NCBI GenBank assembly: GCA_947623615.1
Contig: CANQHH010000011.1
Coordinates: 1-16,094 of the forward strand
Direction: 5' to 3'
Length of the DNA: 16,094 nt
Source of the DNA: an uncultured Clostridia bacterium
GTDB taxonomy: Bacteria > Bacillota > Clostridia > TANB77 > CAG-508
Numbering within the stretch: the stretch's first letter is position 1; each line of letters begins with the position of its first letter. Shown here one piece after another: positions 11,197 to 16,094 of this stretch. The translations under genes and the position numbers were made by a program. The notes under the pieces are model-generated. The model searched no databases, was not told where the DNA came from, and saw only the letters and a program-made list of their open reading frames with translations.

Positions 11197-11372
11197 AAAA
11201 AACAAGAAATATAAATAAAAATACACAACAAGAAATAATCGAATTAAATAAATTTTTTGAAGAGATGGAAAAAAGTCTACACAAAGAATATTCAGAAAAA
11301 GATTTTGCAGAAATGGAAAATGAATATAGATTACAAGAGCAAAAGAAAGCGAGGTGTAATTATGGGAGATAG
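11193..11372 (+). CDS. Small hypothetical protein, 59 aa
   Basis: A short ORF in a different frame from the gene that follows. It begins in an ATGA overlap with the JAMM gene and ends 11 nt inside the next gene, so it is embedded in a translationally coupled operon. It is a single charged helix by composition (EIIELNKFFEEMEKSLHKEY), rich in Glu and Lys, with no recognised domain. A GGAGA lies 14 nt upstream, somewhat far, which fits coupling rather than independent initiation. Confidence 0.6.
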   Translation: MKKTRNINKNTQQEIIELNKFFEEMEKSLHKEYSEKDFAEMENEYRLQEQKKARCNYGR

Positions 11373-11955
11373 AGCTGTAATTAGTAATAACTCAAAAAAT
11401 TTAGGAGTTTATCTACATTGGAATGGCTATCGTGAGTTTGTAGAGTCAGTATTAGCATATTGTGATTTAAAACAATATAGAAGTCCTGATATTGATGATG
11501 AATATGGTTGGGCTAGACTATGTCAAGTTATAGGAAATACTTTGGGTGGCACACTTTCTCTAGGTATTGGTAGATATGAAAAGATGGATACAGATAACTA
11601 TGATAATGGAACTTATATTATTCAAGGTTGGGATATTAAAGAAAGATTATATAAACATTACGCAGACCAAAAACGAGAAGATTCTATCCTTGATGATTTA
11701 AGACAAATTAATAAAAAGCAACCTAAAGAAGAACAATTAGGAGATGAAGAAATACAAATTTATGCAAAAAATTGGGAAGAAAAGCATTTAGATAGATTAA
11801 AAAATAAAGAAAGAATTGTAGTTGAAAAAAGAATTAAAGAAAAACAGGAAGGAAAAATAAATGAGGTAAAAGAACAAGTAATATCTTATGAAACTTTAAA
11901 AAAGACAGGTAAAACTTATAATTTTAGTAAGGGAGATGATGATGATAGAAGATAA
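11362..11955 (+). CDS. MGDRAVI-type hypothetical protein, 197 aa
   Basis: The N-terminal MGDRAVISN, the VYLHWNG motif (residues 16-22), the acidic DDEYGWARL stretch and GTYIIQGWDI define a family often met on mobile elements and phages of Firmicutes, with no known activity. The domain covers about residues 1-105. The rest (125-185) is a charged, probably coiled-coil tail that may bind a partner. The ATG at 11362 is preceded by GCGAGGTG. An in-frame upstream start would only read the out-of-frame part of the preceding small gene. It ends 14 nt inside the excisionase-like gene. Confidence 0.75.
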   Translation: MGDRAVISNNSKNLGVYLHWNGYREFVESVLAYCDLKQYRSPDIDDEYGWARLCQVIGNTLGGTLSLGIGRYEKMDTDNYDNGTYIIQGWDIKERLYKHYADQKREDSILDDLRQINKKQPKEEQLGDEEIQIYAKNWEEKHLDRLKNKERIVVEKRIKEKQEGKINEVKEQVISYETLKKTGKTYNFSKGDDDDRR

Positions 11956-12256
11956 TGAAAATTTAAATAGTGCTAAAGAACAGTTGATTAAAAATGTTGA
12001 ATTATTAAATAACTCTATCAATAAAAATAGTAATGAAATTGATATAAATAAATTAATTGTCTTACTAATTGCCAAATATAATATTAATCCATTTGATAAT
12101 ATGAAAGTTAAAGATGTTGCAAAAGATTTAGGAATGAATCAAAACAACGCAAATGATTTATTTAGAAGAAAAGACTTCCCCGCAATAACTTTTACTAAAC
12201 CTAAACAAATTTGTTGGTTGTCATATATACTTTGGAAAATGGAAAGGAGGGTATAA
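11942..12256 (+). CDS. xis: Excisionase-like helix-turn-helix protein, 104 aa
   Basis: Residues 49-100 (NPFDNMKVKDVAKDLGMNQ, then NDLFRRKDFPAITF, ending SYILWKM) are a winged helix-turn-helix of the AlpA/excisionase type. The family bends DNA at the attachment sites and drives the integrase toward excision. Three consecutive ATGs (11936, 11939, 11942) follow GGGAG; the last has the best spacing. The gene stops 3 nt before the integrase start and overlaps the upstream gene, so excision functions appear tied to expression of the whole accessory operon. The E1 counterpart at 3225 is frameshifted, which makes this the only intact copy here. The first 45 residues are charged and unassigned. Confidence 0.75.
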   Translation: MIEDNENLNSAKEQLIKNVELLNNSINKNSNEIDINKLIVLLIAKYNINPFDNMKVKDVAKDLGMNQNNANDLFRRKDFPAITFTKPKQICWLSYILWKMERRV

Positions 12257-12259
12257 ACT

Positions 12260-13510
12260 ATGGCTAATAATATAAACTATGGGAGTGGTTCAATATATTT
12301 TAGGAACGATCGTAAAAAATGGATGGCTCGATATTGGGAATATGATGTAATGAAAGATAAAAATGTAAAGAAAACAAAAACATGTGAAACCAAAGAAGAA
12401 GCCGAAGAATTTTTAAAACAATTAAATTATCGTAGAGAAAATCCAATTTATATTAAAAATAATGGAATTCCATTATTTGATTTAATGCTTACAAACCTAG
12501 ACAACAAGAAAAATGCTAATTTAATTTCACAAGCCCAATACGATAGAGTTAAAAGAAGTCTCAATGTAATAAAAAAAGCACCGTTTTGTTTTAAAAATAT
12601 TGAAGATATTAAATCAGAAGAAATACAAGCTTTTCTAAATGAAATGGCTAAAACATATAGTAATTCTTCAATAAAAAAATTTAGTGAACAATTTGGACAA
12701 GCTTTTAAATATGCTTTTAATAAAGGATATATTAGTAAAAATCCAATGATAGAAGTAATAAGACCTAAAAGCGTAAAAAAGGATAAAGATGTGAGAGCTA
12801 TGACCGTTGATGAGGAATCAAAATTTATTAATTATTTATTAGAACATAGTGTAAAAGATATTCCTTATAGAAACGCTTTCTTAATGCAATTACTTATGGG
12901 ATTTCGTATAGGAGAAGTATTAGCTTTAAATAGTGGAGATATTGACTTGACTCATCATTTAATTAATGTAAATAAAACATTAACCAAACTAGCAGATGGA
13001 ACAATTGTTATGAGTGATTCTCCTAAAACTAAAGCTGGAAATAGAATATTACCAATTCCAAAAGTATTAGAACCTTTTATTATAGAGCAGTTGAAAATTT
13101 CGAAAGATATACCAAATAATGATGAACATTTATTATTTAAACCTCCTATTGTACATTATGCAAGAATAAGTACTTTAAATTGGGCTTTAAACAAAATATT
13201 AAATAAATTGGATATTCCACACTTTTCTACACATAGTCTAAGACATACATACGCAACAAGAGCAATAGAAGCAGGAATGAGTCCAGTAGTATTACAAAAA
13301 CTTATGGGACATACTGATGTTTCTGTAACATTAAATGCTTATACCTCTGTATTTGATAAATATAAGAGAAATGAACTAGAAAAAGTAAATGAATATTATA
13401 TAGAACAAAATTTAATTGATAATTCAAATGCAAATATATTAACTTTAGATACGCCTACTATTATAATCGAAAATGAAGATAAAAAAAATACAGACTCACT
13501 TGAAAGATAA
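12260..13510 (+). CDS. int: Tyrosine recombinase (integrase) of E2, 416 aa
   Basis: Integrates and excises E2 at the tRNA-fMet 3' end. It has an N-terminal arm-binding domain (INYGSGSIYFRNDRKKWMAR), a core-binding domain (about 68-165) and a catalytic domain with Arg216 in GFRIGEVLAL, Lys258 in TKAGNR, His325 and Arg328 in HSLRHTY, His351 in LMGHTD and Tyr361 in NAYTSVF. GGAAAGGAGG lies 9 nt before the ATG. It is full length and closely similar to the E1 integrase, so the two may recognise the same core. The C-terminal tail after residue 385 is acidic and specific to this copy. Possible arm sites lie just downstream (13552-13618). Confidence 0.94.
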   Translation: MANNINYGSGSIYFRNDRKKWMARYWEYDVMKDKNVKKTKTCETKEEAEEFLKQLNYRRENPIYIKNNGIPLFDLMLTNLDNKKNANLISQAQYDRVKRSLNVIKKAPFCFKNIEDIKSEEIQAFLNEMAKTYSNSSIKKFSEQFGQAFKYAFNKGYISKNPMIEVIRPKSVKKDKDVRAMTVDEESKFINYLLEHSVKDIPYRNAFLMQLLMGFRIGEVLALNSGDIDLTHHLINVNKTLTKLADGTIVMSDSPKTKAGNRILPIPKVLEPFIIEQLKISKDIPNNDEHLLFKPPIVHYARISTLNWALNKILNKLDIPHFSTHSLRHTYATRAIEAGMSPVVLQKLMGHTDVSVTLNAYTSVFDKYKRNELEKVNEYYIEQNLIDNSNANILTLDTPTIIIENEDKKNTDSLER

Positions 13511-13551
13511 TCAATCTTTAATAAAATAAATTCATGTATTAATTGAAATTA

Positions 13552-13618
13552 CTAATGGTAGCATGTAAGTGTTACCATTAGTTACCAAAAAATAATTTTG
13601 GTAGCAACTTTGGTAAAA
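13552..13618. repeat. Inverted and direct TGGTA repeats, possible integrase arm sites
   Basis: CTAATGGTA / TACCATTAG (13552-13581) and TACCAAAA / TTTTGGTA (13583-13603) are perfect inverted repeats. TGGTAGCA occurs at 13556 and 13599, and TGGTAAAA at 13611. TGGTAAAA also occurs near the other end of E2 at 5129-5136. Placement between the integrase gene and the core fits arm-type sites. The first hairpin could alternatively contribute to termination. Confidence 0.45.
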
Positions 13619-13723
13619 AATTGCAAAAAATAATAAAAAATAAAATAAATTAAATAAAATTATTTTTAAATAAAACGCTTGATATTAGGGCATTTCATAC
13701 AATAATATAAAATATTTTAAAAT

Positions 13724-13746
13724 AAAAAAAAGAGGCTTTTTGCCTC
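13724..13746 (-). terminator. Terminator of tRNA-fMet, supplied by E2
   Basis: On the minus strand GAGGC-AAAAA-GCCTC followed by eight Ts, 5 nt beyond the encoded CCA. Because it lies inside the attachment core boundary, it belongs to the element and replaces the terminator displaced by integration. Confidence 0.85.
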
Positions 13747-13751
13747 ATAAT

Positions 13752-13827
<76 letters not shown>

Positions 13828-13835
13828 ATATATAA

Positions 13836-13948
13836 TTGATGTAGCGTTGGCATATTGGCTACTTTTCTAGTATACAACTTATCCATAATTTTGTCAACAC
13901 ATTTTATGAATTTTTCATATTTTCCATATTCTACCAACGCCACATCAA
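13836..13948. repeat. Inverted repeat flanking the tRNA-fMet promoter
   Basis: TTGATGTAGCGTTGG (13836-13850) and CCAACGCCACATCAA (13934-13948) pair over 14 of 15 bases with 83 nt between them, enclosing the tRNA promoter. Function is unknown; see findings. Confidence 0.6.
13869..13897 (-). promoter_or_regulatory. Promoter of tRNA-fMet
   Basis: Minus strand TTGACA, a 17-nt spacer and TATACT. This is a near-perfect sigma-A promoter as expected for a stable RNA gene. Confidence 0.9.
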
Positions 13949-13963
13949 CAACTTTCTAACACA

Positions 13964-14683
13964 TTATATGCATATATCTTGTTTTATATTACTATATTTT
14001 GCATCTCCTATTCCCTTTACATTTTGTATATCTTCGATTTTTTCAAATTCTCCATTTTCATTTCTGTATTCAATTATCCTTTGTGCCAATGACGGTCCTA
14101 TTCCTGGCAAAGTCTCTAATTCAGTTTGATTTGCTGTATTAATATTCACCTTACTCTTTTCCCCTTCTTTACTATTTGAATTATTTTTGTTAAATCCATT
14201 CCCTTCTTCTACAATAATATTCTCTCCACTATCTTGCGTTATATACTCTTTATCTTCATTTTTTTCATTTTTATTAGGTATATAAATTTTTTGTCCATCT
14301 TCCAATACATAAGCCAAATTCACTTTATCTATATTAGCATTTTTTGTTGTTCCTCCAGCTTTTTCTATAGCATCTGCAATTCTTTGACCCTTATTCAAAT
14401 AAATTATTCCTTTCTTCTTCACTTCTCCTGTTATATGTACTGCTATTTTTTCTTTATTTTCTTCATTTTCAATTGTATTATTTTCAGCATTATTATTTTC
14501 GTTTTTATCTTCATCTTCATTTCCAAAATTTTCTAATTGTATCTCATTTACATCATCTATTAAATTGATATCACTTTCTTGTTTATTTTCAAAATACATA
14601 AATACTGCTATACATATTAATATAGCTATTCCAATTACAATAATTACCTTCTTTTTATTATCAATTTCAAAAAAATTATTCAT
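13964..14683 (-). CDS. comEA: ComEA-like DNA-binding competence protein, 239 aa
   Basis: A membrane-anchored protein that binds incoming double-stranded DNA at the cell surface during natural transformation. It has a short cytoplasmic start, one membrane segment (residues 12-31, VIIVIGIAILICIAVFMYF), an acidic Asn/Glu linker, an SLBB domain (79-137, with AVHITGEVKKKGIIYL), a second linker and a C-terminal helix-hairpin-helix pair (178-238) with INTANQTELETLPGIG and VKGIGDAKY. The order is that of ComEA, and no comEC follows within the window. The ATG at 14683 (AGGAG 10 nt upstream) is preferred over GTG 14689. It lies upstream of tRNA-fMet on the same strand. ComEA-like proteins are widespread in clostridia not known to be transformable. 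Confidence 0.9.
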   Translation of the reverse strand: MNNFFEIDNKKKVIIVIGIAILICIAVFMYFENKQESDINLIDDVNEIQLENFGNEDEDKNENNNAENNTIENEENKEKIAVHITGEVKKKGIIYLNKGQRIADAIEKAGGTTKNANIDKVNLAYVLEDGQKIYIPNKNEKNEDKEYITQDSGENIIVEEGNGFNKNNSNSKEGEKSKVNINTANQTELETLPGIGPSLAQRIIEYRNENGEFEKIEDIQNVKGIGDAKYSNIKQDICI

Positions 14684-14736
14684 TTGCACTCAACTCCTAT
14701 TATTTAATTTTTTATTAATTTTATTTATTAAATGTA

Positions 14737-14765
14737 TTGAATTTTAGATAGAAATAATATATATT
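14737..14765 (+). promoter_or_regulatory. Promoter of the carboxypeptidase gene
   Basis: TTGAAT, a 17-nt spacer and TATATT, 36 nt before the gene's start codon. Confidence 0.55.
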
Positions 14766-14800
14766 AATATATAGCTTTTTCAAGGAGATTGTTTAGTATT

Positions 14801-16094
14801 ATGAAGCAACTAAAAAACATTATATTAATATTTGCAATAACCATATTGCTAAGTTTGTTATTTACGTATCCAGCTTATGCTCAGAGCGATAATATTAATA
14901 ATATAAATAAAAATGCGGTCAAAACTGAATCGGCTTCATGTATTTTAATTGAAGCAAAAACTGGTAAAATTTTATATTCCAAAAATGGAGATACTAAAAT
15001 GTATCCTGCCAGTACAACCAAACTTATGACTGCAATTCTTACTTTAGAAAATTGTGATTTAACAGATACGGTTACTGTTAGTAAAAATGCAGTAGATTCT
15101 ATTCCAGGAGGATATACCACCGCTAATTTACAAAAAGGTGAAATTCTTTCTGTAGAGCAATTATTGTATGCTTTATTAATTCCATCAGCTAATGATGCTG
15201 CTGTTGCATTGGCAGAACATATTTCAGGATCAGTAAAAGATTTCTCTACTTTAATGAATAATAAGGCTCAAGAATTAGGATGTAAAACTACTCATTTTGT
15301 CAATCCAAATGGCATACATAATAAAAATCATTACTCTAGCGCTTATGATATGGCATTAATAGGAAAATACGCTTTAAATTTTCCAGAAATTAAAAAAATC
15401 GTTACAACACAAAAATATACACTGCCTACTACTAACAAATATGATAAAAAAGATAGAACTTTAAATGCTACTAATGCATTAATTAATAAAGAATCAGCTA
15501 ATTACTATAAATATGCTAATGGATTAAAAACTGGATATACAGACGACGCTGGCAATTGTTTAGTCGCTAGCGCAAAAAAAGATAATTTAGAATTAATAGC
15601 TGTAATATTAAATGCTGATTCATCTGATGTCAGATTTTCAGACTGCATAGCATTATTTAATTATGGTTTTGAAAATTATCTTTATAAGACTTTAAATAAA
15701 TCAAATGAGATTTTAAAAAATATTACTATTGAAAATGCAACTGAGGAAACTAAAAATTTAGATATTGTTATCAAAGATAAAATAAGTGTTTTTGTAAATA
15801 ATAAAACTACTATAGAACCAGAAATTTATATTCAACCAGATTTAAAAGCCCCAATAGTGGCTAACTCAAAAATTGGTACTATTACTTATAAGGTTGATGA
15901 TGTGGATTATTCCTCTGATTTAATTGCTGCAACTGCAGTTTATCCTGTAACTAATGGATTTGAGGTTATTGTTTTTAGAGCATTATTGATATTTTTAATT
16001 TTATATATTTTATATGTATTATTAAAACATATAAATAAAAATGATAAATTAAAAAATTTTAATAAGAAAGGTAAAAGATTTTCTAATAATAAAA
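14801..16094 (+). CDS. dacF: D-alanyl-D-alanine carboxypeptidase (DacF/PBP5 type), 3' end cut by the window
   Basis: A low-molecular-weight penicillin-binding protein that removes the terminal D-alanine from peptidoglycan stem peptides outside the membrane. It has a signal peptide (residues 1-27, cleavage after PAYA), then the serine peptidase motifs: Ser71-x-x-Lys74 in PASTTKLMT, Ser129-x-Asn131 in PSAND, and Lys243-Thr-Gly in LKTGYTDDAGN. A PBP5 C-terminal beta domain follows, then a membrane segment (ALLIFLILYILYVLL) and a Lys/Asn-rich tail. AAGGAG lies about 13 nt before the ATG. The frame is open to the last base, so 431 codons are seen. In Bacillus dacF is expressed in sporulation; that this copy is sporulation-linked is not shown here. 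Confidence 0.92.
   Translation, partial: MKQLKNIILIFAITILLSLLFTYPAYAQSDNINNINKNAVKTESASCILIEAKTGKILYSKNGDTKMYPASTTKLMTAILTLENCDLTDTVTVSKNAVDSIPGGYTTANLQKGEILSVEQLLYALLIPSANDAAVALAEHISGSVKDFSTLMNNKAQELGCKTTHFVNPNGIHNKNHYSSAYDMALIGKYALNFPEIKKIVTTQKYTLPTTNKYDKKDRTLNATNALINKESANYYKYANGLKTGYTDDAGNCLVASAKKDNLELIAVILNADSSDVRFSDCIALFNYGFENYLYKTLNKSNEILKNITIENATEETKNLDIVIKDKISVFVNNKTTIEPEIYIQPDLKAPIVANSKIGTITYKVDDVDYSSDLIAATAVYPVTNGFEVIVFRALLIFLILYILYVLLKHINKNDKLKNFNKKGKRFSNNK

Noticed and set aside
10914..11231. Minus-strand ORF of 105 codons
   Set aside because: Antisense to the C-terminal JAMM unit; no ribosome binding site and low-complexity composition.
11257..11361. N-terminal extension of the MGDRAVI protein
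   Set aside because: The extra 35 residues are the +1 reading of the 59-aa gene; the family starts at MGDRAVI, and the ribosome binding site supports 11362.
14234..14747. Two plus-strand ORFs opposite comEA
   Set aside because: Phe/Ile-rich mirror of the acidic linkers of ComEA; shadows only.
14881..15120. Minus-strand ORF of 79 codons
   Set aside because: Antisense to the catalytic domain of the carboxypeptidase, whose motifs are intact.

Overview
The window is very AT-rich, uses TGA as a stop codon, and reads as chromosomal DNA of a low-GC member of the Firmicutes (Bacillota), most likely a clostridium. Evidence for this is an initiator tRNA with encoded CCA, ComEA and DacF-type PBP genes on the right, a Spo0A-like DNA-binding domain, and strong AGGAGG-type ribosome binding sites. 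Genus cannot be told from the sequence alone.

Layout. (1) 1-735: a tnpA-only IS200/IS605-family element read leftward, with hairpin ends and an mRNA leader that can hide its own ribosome binding site. (2) About 736-5063: element E1, the older and damaged of two related integrated elements. It has a frameshifted XRE-type regulator, a sigma-region-4-like protein, a DUF3846 protein, a frameshifted excisionase-like gene and an intact tyrosine recombinase. (3) 5064-13762: element E2, an apparently intact integrative mobilizable element. It has a pMV158-type oriT, a MobV relaxase, two XRE-type regulators, an orphan Spo0A C-terminal-like regulator, a JAMM/RadC-like operon, an excisionase-like protein and a tyrosine recombinase. 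(4) 13752-16094: host core, with tRNA-fMet, comEA and a DacF-type D,D-carboxypeptidase cut by the window end.

The two elements lie in tandem against the 3' end of tRNA-fMet. An 11-bp copy of the tRNA end (TGGTTGCGGGG) sits at 5064-5074 and again at 13752-13762, bracketing E2. Each recombinase gene lies next to one copy. E2 carries its own oriT and relaxase but no conjugation channel genes, so it would need a helper element to transfer.

The most novel-looking part is 8004-8467. A strong leftward promoter drives a leader of about 200 nt that can fold into a branched structure with an internal terminator, followed by a 21-codon basic ORF. Just downstream on the same strand, a second promoter drives a small RNA of about 110 nt. 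The loop of its terminator is complementary to the ribosome binding site and start codon of that ORF, and shares 10 identical bases with the leader's own anti-Shine-Dalgarno arm. The gene diverges from the XRE regulator at 8564. E1 repeats the layout (XRE gene, divergent promoter, long folded leader, 25-codon basic ORF, terminator) with unrelated sequence, which suggests a recurring control module. The two elements also share a GTGCR-N5-TGCAY inverted motif and a TTATGTAAA motif in their control regions.
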